Shown here: positions 52,769 to 62,346 of the stretch, in pieces
Layout of the letters: each line of letters opens with the position of its first letter
Numbering within the stretch: the stretch's first letter is position 1
Origin: Weeksellaceae bacterium
GTDB taxonomy: Bacteria; Bacteroidota; Bacteroidia; Flavobacteriales; Weeksellaceae
Length of the DNA: 64,000 bases
Direction of reading: 5' to 3'
Assembly: GCA_019459455.1 (NCBI GenBank)
Contig: JAIBEX010000011.1
Span: forward strand, 1 to 64,000
Notes under the pieces: generated by a model
What the model was told of the DNA's origin: nothing
Database searches by the model: none
The model's input: the letters and a program-made list of their open reading frames with translations, nothing else
Program-made: the position numbers and the translations under genes

Positions 52769-55531
52769 ATGATGGATTTGTTTTATTTGGTACCTGTATT
52801 CGGTATAATTGCCCTGATCTATACTTTTGTGCAAAGCAACTGGGTTAAGAAACAGGACGATGGTAATGAGCGGATGCGGACCATCAGCGGGCACATTTCC
52901 GATGGCGCCATGGCTTTTCTTCATGCAGAGTACAAAATCTTAACCTATTTTGTAATTGTTGTAGCAGTTTTGCTTGCGCTAATGGGGTTTTCAAACAGTA
53001 ACTCCCACTGGACCATAGGACTGTCCTTCATTGTAGGTGCCGTTCTGAGTGCGACAGCCGGATATATCGGTATGAAGATCGCAACCAAGGCAAATGTCAG
53101 GACTGCCGAGGCGGCCAGGACCAGTCTCGCGAAAGCCCTTAAAGTTTCCTTCACCGGAGGTTCCGTTATGGGAATGGGTGTTGCTGGACTCGCAGTTTTA
53201 GGTCTCGGTACACTTTTCATCATCCTGAAGCAGATTTTTGCACCCAATTCGGGTGTGGACAGCCTCGAAATGGAGCGTACCATTGAAATCCTCACCGGTT
53301 TCTCCCTGGGTGCCGAAAGTATTGCCCTTTTTGCCAGAGTAGGCGGTGGGATCTATACGAAGGCAGCAGACGTGGGTGCCGATCTTGTAGGTAAAGTGGA
53401 AGCGGGGATTCCCGAAGATGATCCCAGGAATCCTGCAACGATTGCCGATAATGTTGGCGATAATGTTGGTGATGTAGCCGGCATGGGTGCCGACCTTTTT
53501 GGATCTTATGTGGCCACCGTATTGGCTACTATGGTCCTGGGCCGTGAAACACTTTCTCAGGATGCCTTTGGGGGTTTTGCACCAATCCTCCTGCCAATGC
53601 TTATTGCCGGAACAGGAATCATCTTTTCCATCATTGGGACGCTGTTTGTTAAAATCAATGATAACGAAGGCGCTTCCACGTCAAACGTACAGAACGCACT
53701 GAATCTTGGAAACTGGGGAAGTATCGTAATCACCGCTATTTCATCGTATTTTCTTGTCAATTACCTTCTTCCTGATACCATGGTTCTCCGGGGTCACGAA
53801 TTCACCAAAATGGGTGTTTTTGGAGCCATTATCGTCGGTCTTGTTGTGGGTACTTTGATGAGCCTCATCACCGAATATTATACTGCTATGGGCAAAAGGC
53901 CTGTAAACAGTATTATAAGACAGTCCTCCACCGGACACGCAACCAATATTATTGGCGGCCTTGCGGTAGGTATGGAGAGTACCCTGCTTCCGATTCTGGT
54001 CCTGGCAGGAGGTATTTACGGTTCTTACCTCTGCGCCGGTCTGTACGGGGTTGCTATTGCCGCCGCCGGTATGATGGCGACAACCGCGATGCAGCTTGCA
54101 ATTGATGCTTTCGGCCCGATTGCCGACAATGCAGGAGGTATTGCCGAAATGAGTGAACTTCCTAAGGAGGTGCGTGAGAGAACGGATATCCTGGATGCGG
54201 TTGGAAATACCACCGCAGCTACTGGGAAAGGATTTGCCATCGCTTCCGCAGCACTAACTGCATTGGCATTATTCGCAGCGTTCGTTGGGATTGCCGGTAT
54301 CGACGGTATCGATATTTACCGTGCCGATGTCCTTTCCGGACTGTTTGTCGGTGCGATGATTCCTTTTATATTCTCTTCACTGGCAATCACTGCGGTGGGT
54401 CAGGCTGCCATGGCCATGGTTGAGGAGGTGAGACGGCAGTTCCGCGAAATTCCAGGGATCTTGGAAGGGAAGAGCGAGCCTGAATACGAAAAATGTGTGG
54501 CGATCTCCACAGACGCGTCCATCAAAAAAATGATGCTCCCCGGAGCAATCGCAATCGTTTCCCCACTGTTGGTGGGATTCATTTTCGGACCTGAGGTGCT
54601 TGGAGGATTCCTTGCTGGAGCCACCGTATCGGGGGTGCTGATGGGAATGTTCCAGAACAACGCGGGAGGTGCGTGGGATAATGCCAAAAAGTCATTTGAA
54701 AAAGGTGCCGATATCAACGGAAAAACTTTTTATAAAGGTTCAGACCCTCACAAAGCTTCCGTAACGGGAGATACCGTTGGAGATCCTTTCAAGGATACTT
54801 CAGGACCATCCATGAACATCCTAATCAAGCTTATGTCCATCGTTTCATTGGTCATCGCGCCAACACTGGCACTGCTTCATGCAGATCAGATCAGAGAGAA
54901 CAGAGCCGCGAAACTGCATGCACTTCAGCTTGCCACAAACGGAACTGCTGCTCACGGCACTGCGGTTCCGGGAACTGATGCTGCACTGATTCCCGCCGGC
55001 ACAGGTACAGTATTGGCTGAACCAACCGGTACCTTAAATAAAGACGGAGATTTTGTGTACGACACCGGAAATATTGCACCGGTCCCACTTCCGAACGGAG
55101 ATGTAATGAATATCGGAGAAAGAAGTCGCATGGCTTATCTGGCGAACGGTCTGGCTCAGAAAGATCAGGCTCTGCTTGGAGAAAACAGCTGGTTCACGGT
55201 GGAAAATCTTTATTTCCAGACGGGAAGCAGCGATTTGAAACCTGGATCGATAGACGCCATCCAGAACATCTACAAAATGCTTGAAGCCTATCCGAACCTC
55301 CGGATTAAACTGGGCGGATACACGGACAATACGGGTAATGAAGATACCAATCTAAGACTTTCCAAACTCCGTGCAGAAACAGCGAAGCTGAAACTTATGG
55401 AATTGGGAATCGCTGCAGACCGCGTAGAAGCTGAGGGATACGGATCACAGTTTCCGGTATGTGCTGAGAATGATACCGACGATTGCAAAGCGAAGAACAG
55501 AAGACTTGATGTTCGCGTACTTTCAATGTAA
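52769..55531 (+). CDS. hppA: Ion-pumping membrane pyrophosphatase fused to a C-terminal OmpA domain
   Basis: 920 residues. The first about 720 residues are a 16-TM membrane pyrophosphatase with [40 protein letters not shown] and the Ala of [10 protein letters not shown] that marks the K+-dependent class. It uses PPi to pump Na+ and/or H+ outward. After [10 protein letters not shown] comes a Gly/Ala/Pro/Thr-rich linker, then a peptidoglycan-binding OmpA domain at about 805-920 with [20 protein letters not shown]. The membrane pyrophosphatase C-terminus is outside the cytoplasm, which suits wall binding. Confidence 0.95.
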   Translation: MMDLFYLVPVFGIIALIYTFVQSNWVKKQDDGNERMRTISGHISDGAMAFLHAEYKILTYFVIVVAVLLALMGFSNSNSHWTIGLSFIVGAVLSATAGYIGMKIATKANVRTAEAARTSLAKALKVSFTGGSVMGMGVAGLAVLGLGTLFIILKQIFAPNSGVDSLEMERTIEILTGFSLGAESIALFARVGGGIYTKAADVGADLVGKVEAGIPEDDPRNPATIADNVGDNVGDVAGMGADLFGSYVATVLATMVLGRETLSQDAFGGFAPILLPMLIAGTGIIFSIIGTLFVKINDNEGASTSNVQNALNLGNWGSIVITAISSYFLVNYLLPDTMVLRGHEFTKMGVFGAIIVGLVVGTLMSLITEYYTAMGKRPVNSIIRQSSTGHATNIIGGLAVGMESTLLPILVLAGGIYGSYLCAGLYGVAIAAAGMMATTAMQLAIDAFGPIADNAGGIAEMSELPKEVRERTDILDAVGNTTAATGKGFAIASAALTALALFAAFVGIAGIDGIDIYRADVLSGLFVGAMIPFIFSSLAITAVGQAAMAMVEEVRRQFREIPGILEGKSEPEYEKCVAISTDASIKKMMLPGAIAIVSPLLVGFIFGPEVLGGFLAGATVSGVLMGMFQNNAGGAWDNAKKSFEKGADINGKTFYKGSDPHKASVTGDTVGDPFKDTSGPSMNILIKLMSIVSLVIAPTLALLHADQIRENRAAKLHALQLATNGTAAHGTAVPGTDAALIPAGTGTVLAEPTGTLNKDGDFVYDTGNIAPVPLPNGDVMNIGERSRMAYLANGLAQKDQALLGENSWFTVENLYFQTGSSDLKPGSIDAIQNIYKMLEAYPNLRIKLGGYTDNTGNEDTNLRLSKLRAETAKLKLMELGIAADRVEAEGYGSQFPVCAENDTDDCKAKNRRLDVRVLSM

Positions 55532-55546
55532 TTCAGATTAGACACA

Positions 55547-55584
55547 TAAAACAAAAGCGTCACTTTTCAGTGGCGCTTTTGTTT
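55547..55584. terminator. Bidirectional terminator after the pyrophosphatase gene
   Basis: A 17-bp stem with one G-U pair and a four-base loop, A-run before and T-run after, between convergent genes. Confidence 0.88.
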
Positions 55585-55599
55585 TGGTAGCGTAAATGA

Positions 55600-56760
55600 T
55601 TATTCAGCATGGATCCGTTCAAAGGCGTTTTTCAACTTATCTGCCGCGATAATGAGGGTTTCGTCTTTCTTCGCGAAGCAGAACCTGATTTTTCCGGTGT
55701 CTTTCTGATCATGATAAAAAGCCGAGTAGGGAATGGAGGCCACCTGAGCCTCCTTGATCAGTAATTCCGAAAATTCCTTATCGGATATAGGGTAGAGTTC
55801 CCTGTTGAAGGTGAGCGTCTGGAAGTAGCCCCCTTCCGCCTTCGCTTCAATTTCAAACGGCAAATCCTGCATCAGTTTGCAGAAGAGGTCCCTTTTATCC
55901 TGAAAAAACCTTTCATTGGCTGAGATATCAAATACTTCCAGATATTTTCCAAGGGCATACTGCGCATGTGCGTTTACTGTGAAGGTCAAATATTGGTGGA
56001 TCTTCCGGAACGCTTCGGTGAAATTTCGAGGCGCGATGATATAACTTGCCTTCCAGCCCGAAATATGGAACATCTTTTCAAAAGAGTAAATGCAGAAGCA
56101 CCGCTTCTTTATCTCCTGATGATGGAATGCACTCTGGAATTCCCGGCCGTCGTAGCAGACCAAGTCGTACACCTCATCTGAAATCACGACTACTGAGGTA
56201 TCCTTTATGAGCTCCCACAGCTGATTCCAGTCTTCTGTACCCCATACCTTACCACTCGGGTTGTTCGGGGAGTTTACGATGATGGCTTTCGTCCGGTCCG
56301 ACAATGCTGATCTGATCTTTTCCCAGTCCGGTTCTATACCGTCCATCTGTACAAAAACAGCTTTAGCACGCCTGATTTCCACCGCCGGGACATAGGTATT
56401 GTAGCAGGGCTCCAGGATAATCACCTCGTCCCCTGGTTCCAGAAAACTCGCAAAAGCGACATACATTCCGTAGGTCGCGCCCGGGACAATTGAGATTTCA
56501 TCCGGAGTGAGCTGGATGGGGTTGGCCCTTCGCAGATTAAATTCCAGCAGATTTTCCTTCATGAACGGCAATACATATTTGGATGCATACGGGTTCATGT
56601 CGTGGTGGGTAGCCTCGATCAGGAAATTTTTAAGGCGTTCATCCAGGGCATAATCCGGACAGCCCTGAGCGAGGTTGATTGCCTGGTGTACTGCCGCCAA
56701 ATCGCCTATTTCGGAAAAGATATTCACATCCCTGCCGGAATGCTGGTTCTTAAAATCCAT
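55600..56760 (-). CDS. PLP-dependent aminotransferase, methionine aminotransferase-like
   Basis: 386 residues of fold type I. NSPNNPSGKVWG and VISDEVYDLVCYDG are the substrate/PLP blocks and YSFEKMFHISGWKASY carries the Schiff-base Lys. The sequence resembles YbdL-type aminotransferases acting on Met, Phe, Tyr or His, so it could feed 4-hydroxyphenylpyruvate to hppD, though it is far from that cluster. Confidence 0.9.
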   Translation of the reverse strand: MDFKNQHSGRDVNIFSEIGDLAAVHQAINLAQGCPDYALDERLKNFLIEATHHDMNPYASKYVLPFMKENLLEFNLRRANPIQLTPDEISIVPGATYGMYVAFASFLEPGDEVIILEPCYNTYVPAVEIRRAKAVFVQMDGIEPDWEKIRSALSDRTKAIIVNSPNNPSGKVWGTEDWNQLWELIKDTSVVVISDEVYDLVCYDGREFQSAFHHQEIKKRCFCIYSFEKMFHISGWKASYIIAPRNFTEAFRKIHQYLTFTVNAHAQYALGKYLEVFDISANERFFQDKRDLFCKLMQDLPFEIEAKAEGGYFQTLTFNRELYPISDKEFSELLIKEAQVASIPYSAFYHDQKDTGKIRFCFAKKDETLIIAADKLKNAFERIHAE

Positions 56761-56921
56761 GGAGAACGTAAAATTTTACCATCGTTAAGTTAAAAGTAAA
56801 TATAAAATTTGGATTTGGTCCGCTATTTTTTTTCATAAAGGGCTGAATTACAACTTAATTTAGTATGCAAAACATCCCATATGGTTTGGGATTATTTTTT
56901 ATCTTTAGAAAAATTTAAACT

Positions 56922-57938
56922 ATGAACAGAGCCATTTCCGCCATTTTCTCCGTGTGTGTCCTTACTTCCTGTGCATCAGCTAATCTCGGGTATGATGGCC
57001 GGGCATTCAGAACCGGATACGAAAGTATTTCATCCGCGGATCTTAAAAAACACCTTTATGTACTTGCTTCCGACGAAATGCAGGGACGCGACACCGGGTC
57101 TGAAGGCCAGAAAAAAGCAGGAAGGTATATCATTGGGGAATATCAGAAAATGGGAGTTACTCATCCGGCACCCCTGGCGGATTATTACCAGAAAGTCCCG
57201 AAAGAAGCGCTGAACGGAAGAAGGGGAGCGCTGCCGGACTCCGAAAATATCCTTGCCTTCATCAAAGGAAGCGAGAAACCGGAGGAAATCATCGTGCTGT
57301 CTGCACACTATGACCATGTAGGGATCAAGGACGGGCAAATCTATAATGGTGCCGATGACGACGGCAGCGGAACAGTTGCTCTGATGGAAATAGCAGAAGC
57401 TTTTAAAAAGTCAAAAAAAATGGGCAAGGCACCAAAACGGTCTATCCTCATCCTGCACGTCACTGGAGAGGAGCACGGTTTGTTGGGTTCCAAATTTTAT
57501 GCTGAAAATCCGGTTTTCCCGTTGGCGAATACGGTGGTGAACCTGAATATCGATATGATCGGGAGGAGCGATGCCGAAAACGAGGGAAAAAACTATGTAT
57601 ACGTCATAGGATCGGAGATGCTATCCACCGAACTTAAGAAAATAAATGAAAGTGCAAACAATGCCACGCAGAAACTGCAGTTGAATTATAAGTATGATGA
57701 TCCGAATGATACGCAGCGTCTCTATTACCGGTCGGACCATTATAACTTCGCAAAAAACGGAATTCCGGTGGCCTTTTTCTTTGACGGTATACACGAGGAT
57801 TATCATAAACCCACCGATGATGCAGATAAGATTGACTATGAACTCCTTAAAAAGCGTACACAGTTAATCTTTGCAACGGCCTGGGAACTGGCAAACCGCG
57901 AAGCCAGGATTGTAGTGGACGGCAAAAACTCGAGATAA
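56922..57938 (+). CDS. M28 family metallopeptidase lipoprotein
   Basis: 338 residues. MNRAISAIFSVCVLTSCASA is a lipoprotein signal with Cys in LTSC. Zinc ligands are in LSAHYDHVG, GADDDGSG, TGEEHGLLGS, LNIDMIGR and DYHKPTDD. A cell-envelope aminopeptidase. It precedes the multicopper oxidase on the same strand by 113 bases. Confidence 0.92.
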   Translation: MNRAISAIFSVCVLTSCASANLGYDGRAFRTGYESISSADLKKHLYVLASDEMQGRDTGSEGQKKAGRYIIGEYQKMGVTHPAPLADYYQKVPKEALNGRRGALPDSENILAFIKGSEKPEEIIVLSAHYDHVGIKDGQIYNGADDDGSGTVALMEIAEAFKKSKKMGKAPKRSILILHVTGEEHGLLGSKFYAENPVFPLANTVVNLNIDMIGRSDAENEGKNYVYVIGSEMLSTELKKINESANNATQKLQLNYKYDDPNDTQRLYYRSDHYNFAKNGIPVAFFFDGIHEDYHKPTDDADKIDYELLKKRTQLIFATAWELANREARIVVDGKNSR

Positions 57939-57956
57939 AGCATTGATATCAGCCGA

Positions 57957-57970
57957 ATGCGACTTCGCAT
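57957..57970. other. Short inverted repeat before the multicopper oxidase gene
   Basis: ATGCGACTTCGCAT between the M28 lipoprotein and oxidase genes. It could be a weak terminator or an operator. No T-run follows. Confidence 0.3.
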
Positions 57971-58051
57971 ATAACCGAACATTGTGGGCTGAACGGATTG
58001 CTTTAGGTGTAAGCGTTGTCAGGAAGTGTCCTTAAATTTAATAAAAGTAAA

Positions 58052-60808
58052 ATGAAATATCTGTTCACAATCTTTTTTGTGTTCTTTATAGCAATAAACG
58101 TTAAGGCACAAACAACCACTAGGACTTATTACACCTGTCCGATGCATCCCCAGGTGCAGAAAGCCGCACCTGGAGACTGCCCGATCTGTAAAATGACTTT
58201 GGTGAAGAAAACAGTTATCGTGAGAAAACCCGCAGCACCAAAACCGGCGGTTAAAGCAACTCCAAAATCAGCCCAGGCGCCAACTCCGGTATTAAAAAAA
58301 GCTCCTGTAAAGAAGGTTTCTGTACCTGCAATTAAAACAGTTCCACCAAAAAAGGCGGCTGCAAAAAAACCCACTGCAAGAAAATCCACTGCAAAAATAC
58401 CGCTGCCTGAAAAAAAACCCGAAATGCAGCCCGAACACACGGCGTCAACCGAAATGAGGAAGTTGTACACGTGTCCGATGCATCCCGAAGTAATTTCGGA
58501 CACTCCCGGACAATGCCCCAAGTGCGGAATGGATTTGGTAAAGAAGGAGGATCACACCCAGCATCAACGTGAGCTTAACGGCGCAATTCCTAAAAGTCCC
58601 ACCGACAAAATTCTTCCGCTTCCGGTTAACCATTTCACCGATGGAAAGAAAGTCACCTATCATCTGTATGTAAAAGATACGCTGGTAAATTTTGCAGGAA
58701 AACAGAAAAGAGCCATTGCGGTAAACGGTCAGATTCCCATGCCCACACTAGAATTCTATGAAGGGGATACTGCTGAAATCGTGGTGCACAACCAGATGGA
58801 TGAGGAAACCTCCCTGCACTGGCATGGAGTACAGCTGCCCAATAAAGAGGACGGCGTTCCCTGGCTCACCCAGAAACCGATAAAGCCACATTCCACCTAT
58901 ACTTACACTTTTCCGATCATCCAGCACGGGACGCACTGGTACCATTCGCACTCCGGACTGCAGGAACAGATAGGAATGTATGGTTCCTTTATCATGAAAA
59001 AACGCGACAGCGACCCCACATTCCGGAAAGGAATTGATGACCTGCCCACAGTTCCCCTGATTATAAGTGAATGGACGAATCTGAATCCCAACAACGTTCA
59101 CAGAATGCTGCACAACGCGAACGACTGGTTTGCCATAAAAAAGGGAAGCACCCAAAGTTATTCCGAAGCGGTAAAAGCAGGACATTTTAAAACAAAACTG
59201 ACCAACGAGTGGAAAAGGATGCTGGCCATGGATGTGAGTGATGTTTACTACGATCAGTTCCTGATCAACGGTAGCCCAGGAGCGCAGTTTCCTCAGTTCA
59301 AAGCGGGAGATAAAGTACGGTTGCGGGTATCCAATGCCGGAGCTTCCTCTTATTTTTGGCTCCAGTATGCTGGCGGAAAAATTACCGTGGTGGCCAACGA
59401 TGGTAACGATGTAGAACCCGTAACTGTAGACCGCCTGATCATCGGGGTTTCTGAAACCTATGATGTGGTGGTTACCGTTCCTGAACACGGAGTCGCTTAT
59501 GAATTTTTGGCAACACCTGAAGACCGAACAAAGTCGGTTTCGGTATACGTTGGTGATGGCGTAAGACAGCCGGTTCCCCCGCTTCCGAAACTTCGGTATT
59601 TTGAAGGAATGAAAATGATGAATGAGATGATGGATATGAACGGAAATATGAAGGACATGGGCATGAACATGAGTATGCAGAAAATGGATATGAATACCGT
59701 AATGTATCCCGAAATGATGGACATGAAAAAATCTGGGGAGACCGAAGAGATGCAGATGGAAGGGGATCATTCAGGACACCAGATGGCCAACACGGACATC
59801 ACTACCTTAAATTATGGGATGCTGAAATCACCCTACGACACATCACTTCCAAAAGAGGCGCCGGTACGGGATCTTACCTTCGCACTTACCGGAAATATGA
59901 ACCGTTATGTATGGAGCATGGACGACCGGGTCCTTGCGGAAAGCGACAAGATATTGGTGAAAAAAGGTGAGGTCCTGCGCATTAAACTGGTCAATAATTC
60001 CATGATGCGTCACCCGATGCACCTGCACGGTTTTGACTTCAGAACGCTTAATGAGCAGGGCGTGCAGGCGCCTTTAAAAAATGTGCTCGACATTATGCCC
60101 ATGGAAAGCGACACCATTGAATTTCTGGCAAAGGAAGACGGCGACTGGTTTTTCCACTGCCATATCCTTTATCACATGATGGCCGGCATGAACCGGGTAT
60201 TTGCTGTGGGCGATTATCAAAACCCCGAACTTCCCGATAAAAATGCTGCGTACAGAAAACTGCAGCGGGAAAGCAATCAGTGGCATCTTTTTGCTGAAAA
60301 CGATTTTGCCACCAATGGGAATGATGGGATGGCCATGCTTCACAATACCCGGTGGAACCTTTCTGCAGAGTGGCGGTTAGGGTATGGCGCAGCACATGGT
60401 TATGAAACAGAAATCCATTTGGGACGATATGTAGACCGCATGCAGTGGCTTATGCCGTTTATAGGTTTCGACTGGCGTTACCGAAGGATGGGAATGCACG
60501 ATATTGAAAAAAATATTTTTGGACAGCAAAATACCAAAGACGAAAGGGCAACATTTTCTGCCGGATTTGTCTATACGCTGCCTCTGCTCGTTAATTTTCA
60601 GGCAGAAATTTTCACGGATGGGATTGTAAAGCTCCAGTTAATGCGCGAAGACATTCCGCTGACGCCACGTTTGCGGGGCGCGTTCATGGTAAATACCGAC
60701 CGGGAATATATGGCTGGGGTAAAGTATATCATTACCAGGAATTTTGCGCTCTCTTCTCACTATGACAGCGACATGGGTTTCGGGGCAGGGTTTACCTTAA
60801 CGTATTAA
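58052..60808 (+). CDS. Multicopper oxidase with two HMBD modules and a CopB-like C-terminal domain
   Basis: 918 residues from the ATG at 58052; signal peptide MKYLFTIFFVFFIAINVKAQ. HMBD modules lie at about 27-53 and 138-164, separated by an 80-residue Lys/Pro/Ala linker. The CopA-type oxidase follows, with HWHG (256), HWYHSH (295), a Met-rich loop (MKMMNEMMDMNGNMKDMG and on, about 510-580), HPMHLHG and HCHILYHMMAGM. Residues about 735-918 look like the CopB outer-membrane barrel (NDFATNGNDG ... GAGFTLTY). It should oxidise and sequester Cu+ in the periplasm. Confidence 0.93.
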   Translation: MKYLFTIFFVFFIAINVKAQTTTRTYYTCPMHPQVQKAAPGDCPICKMTLVKKTVIVRKPAAPKPAVKATPKSAQAPTPVLKKAPVKKVSVPAIKTVPPKKAAAKKPTARKSTAKIPLPEKKPEMQPEHTASTEMRKLYTCPMHPEVISDTPGQCPKCGMDLVKKEDHTQHQRELNGAIPKSPTDKILPLPVNHFTDGKKVTYHLYVKDTLVNFAGKQKRAIAVNGQIPMPTLEFYEGDTAEIVVHNQMDEETSLHWHGVQLPNKEDGVPWLTQKPIKPHSTYTYTFPIIQHGTHWYHSHSGLQEQIGMYGSFIMKKRDSDPTFRKGIDDLPTVPLIISEWTNLNPNNVHRMLHNANDWFAIKKGSTQSYSEAVKAGHFKTKLTNEWKRMLAMDVSDVYYDQFLINGSPGAQFPQFKAGDKVRLRVSNAGASSYFWLQYAGGKITVVANDGNDVEPVTVDRLIIGVSETYDVVVTVPEHGVAYEFLATPEDRTKSVSVYVGDGVRQPVPPLPKLRYFEGMKMMNEMMDMNGNMKDMGMNMSMQKMDMNTVMYPEMMDMKKSGETEEMQMEGDHSGHQMANTDITTLNYGMLKSPYDTSLPKEAPVRDLTFALTGNMNRYVWSMDDRVLAESDKILVKKGEVLRIKLVNNSMMRHPMHLHGFDFRTLNEQGVQAPLKNVLDIMPMESDTIEFLAKEDGDWFFHCHILYHMMAGMNRVFAVGDYQNPELPDKNAAYRKLQRESNQWHLFAENDFATNGNDGMAMLHNTRWNLSAEWRLGYGAAHGYETEIHLGRYVDRMQWLMPFIGFDWRYRRMGMHDIEKNIFGQQNTKDERATFSAGFVYTLPLLVNFQAEIFTDGIVKLQLMREDIPLTPRLRGAFMVNTDREYMAGVKYIITRNFALSSHYDSDMGFGAGFTLTY

Positions 60809-60897
60809 ACAGGATTTTTAAGAAGAAGTAGGTTACATGCCTTCGGGTAGATGTCCAATCCATTGGCAGCTGTAATTTGGAGAGAACTGATAAGAAA

Positions 60898-60927
60898 AAA
60901 AGGCCAGGTAATTTTACCAGGCCTTTT
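60898..60927. terminator. Terminator shared by the oxidase gene and tRNA-Arg
   Basis: A 14-bp stem with one mismatch (60898-60911 with 60914-60927), A-run before and T-run after, between the oxidase (plus) and the tRNA (minus). Confidence 0.8.
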
Positions 60928-60946
60928 ACTTTGATTATTTTTTCTG

Positions 60947-61018
60947 TAGCCTCACCAGGAATCGAACCTGGATCTAAAGTTTAGGAAACTTCTATTCTAT
61001 CCGTTGAACTATGAGGCC
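60947..61018 (-). tRNA. tRNA-Arg (anticodon CCU)
   Basis: 72 bases fold as a cloverleaf: acceptor GGCCTCA with TGAGGCT (one G-U), anticodon stem GAAGT/ACTTT with loop TTCCTAA, T-arm CCAGG-TTCGATT-CCTGG. The CCA end is not encoded. It reads the AGG codon. Confidence 0.92.
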
Positions 61019-61076
61019 AAAAGTTTCGCCAATTTACAAAAGTTTTAAAAGATTTCGGGTATAAATTCCCTTTAAA

Positions 61077-61237
61077 TTCCAGCACTGTGCTGGAAAAAAT
61101 GAACAGAATGAGCGGTTATTTGAGAATTTAAACCATTATAAAAGAATCCGCTCTTTAGGAGCGGATTCAGTAGATAAAGACATCTCATTTTTTTAGTTAG
61201 ACAACAACAAAAAAGAGAAGCCGACAACGCTTCTCTT
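61077..61237. other. Intergenic region with three hairpins
   Basis: The 419-base gap between the tRNA and the CPBP gene has no ORF. It holds TTCCAGCAC/GTGCTGGAA (61077-61095), GAATCCGCTC/GAGCGGATTC (61144-61168) and AAGAGAAGC/GCTTCTCTT (61213-61237). The rest to 61437 is AT-rich without features. A small RNA or tandem terminators are possible. Confidence 0.45.
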
Positions 61238-61437
61238 AAAATTTATATTAAGTTTTAATAGTTTCGATAGAGAAAAAAGTAAAAAGGTCTTCACTTTGGT
61301 TCTTATTTCACAGTAAATGTAATACTTATTTTAATACGAAATGTAAACCAAATGTTAAAATTCACATTTTACTAACATTTTTTTGTGGATAAGTCGGGAC
61401 GATCAGGATTAATATCGGACTGTAGTACAACGCCACA

Positions 61438-62343
61438 CTACTGCTGTTCGGTAATTTCAAATTCCTCTTTAAGCAGTTTGATTAGTTCCTGCTCAGTCAT
61501 TCCCCGGTCCGATTTAAAATGGAAGTTGACCATTGGATCATCCTTGATTTTATAGGGTTGCTCAGTTTCAAAATTCAGAATAGTGCTTAGGTGCATGTTA
61601 GTTCCTTCTATCAAGTAAATTTTGTCTTTCTGTTTGTTTTGCGTGAAGTAGCTACTGCTGCTGTCTCTGCAGAACAGCCCGACAATGCGGAGTTCATAGT
61701 TTGTGTTCTTGTCGTTGATGATTTCGGTGTGCTGGTAGGAAAGATAGGCCGCCGTAATCAAGACAAAATTAAAACAGGCATGAAAGAGAACAGCCCACAA
61801 AAAGCCCAGCCGAAGCCTAATATACCCTAAGAAAAGCCCGGTGATGGATTGGGAAAGTATGAGAAGTGGCAACAACACCAGGAAGAGTGCATTCCATTCG
61901 TTGGTGAAATTAAAAGAATGCACGAAGCCAAAGAGCAAGGCAATCAGATAGAAAATGACCGCAAAATGGCGATTCCAAAAATTTGAAAATACCGGTTTGC
62001 CCACAATCTTATCCGCCCATCTGACCAGATAGTTTCTCTCCGACTTCAGCGGAAACCTGAACACAAATTCTTCCCAAACGGGAGCAAAGACGGCGGCGAT
62101 GAAGAGAAGAAACCAAATTGTGAACCCGCTGAGCATGTTGGATTTTTCAATTTCCATTACATGTTCATCAACCCACCCTAGCAGCGGTATGATCACCAGC
62201 AGATTTAAGAGCATCACCGCAAAGAAGAGCACGGTAAAGATCCTGTAACGGTCGGTTGTGGTCACCGGCTCTGTAAACCGGTCCTTCGGCTTTTTTAAAA
62301 ACTGTAAAAACTTCTGAATTTCTGTCGTAATTTCCTTCAACAT
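61438..62343 (-). CDS. CPBP family intramembrane metalloprotease
   Basis: 301 residues, about six to seven TM spans. FAPVWEEFVFRFPLKSERN carries the EExxxR motif and LLFGFVHSFNF the FxxxH motif; the third His is in VLFHACFNFVL. Members act in prenyl-protein-like processing or bacteriocin self-immunity. The C-terminal 80 residues are soluble. It starts three bases after the uvrA stop. Confidence 0.88.
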   Translation of the reverse strand: MLKEITTEIQKFLQFLKKPKDRFTEPVTTTDRYRIFTVLFFAVMLLNLLVIIPLLGWVDEHVMEIEKSNMLSGFTIWFLLFIAAVFAPVWEEFVFRFPLKSERNYLVRWADKIVGKPVFSNFWNRHFAVIFYLIALLFGFVHSFNFTNEWNALFLVLLPLLILSQSITGLFLGYIRLRLGFLWAVLFHACFNFVLITAAYLSYQHTEIINDKNTNYELRIVGLFCRDSSSSYFTQNKQKDKIYLIEGTNMHLSTILNFETEQPYKIKDDPMVNFHFKSDRGMTEQELIKLLKEEFEITEQQ

Positions 62344-62346
62344 ACC

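Noticed and set aside
55202-55219. ENLYFQ in the OmpA part of the pyrophosphatase looks like a TEV protease site
   Set aside because: It sits at the normal first strand of an OmpA domain (LYFxTGSxxL) inside natural sequence, so it is coincidence and not an engineered tag.
58748-59770. 340-codon minus-strand frame opposite the multicopper oxidase
   Set aside because: His/Phe-rich reading that mirrors the Met/His codons of the oxidase; no domain and no start context.
61144-61237. CRISPR-like short repeats in the gap after the tRNA
   Set aside because: The three hairpins differ in sequence and spacing; there are no direct repeats with spacers.
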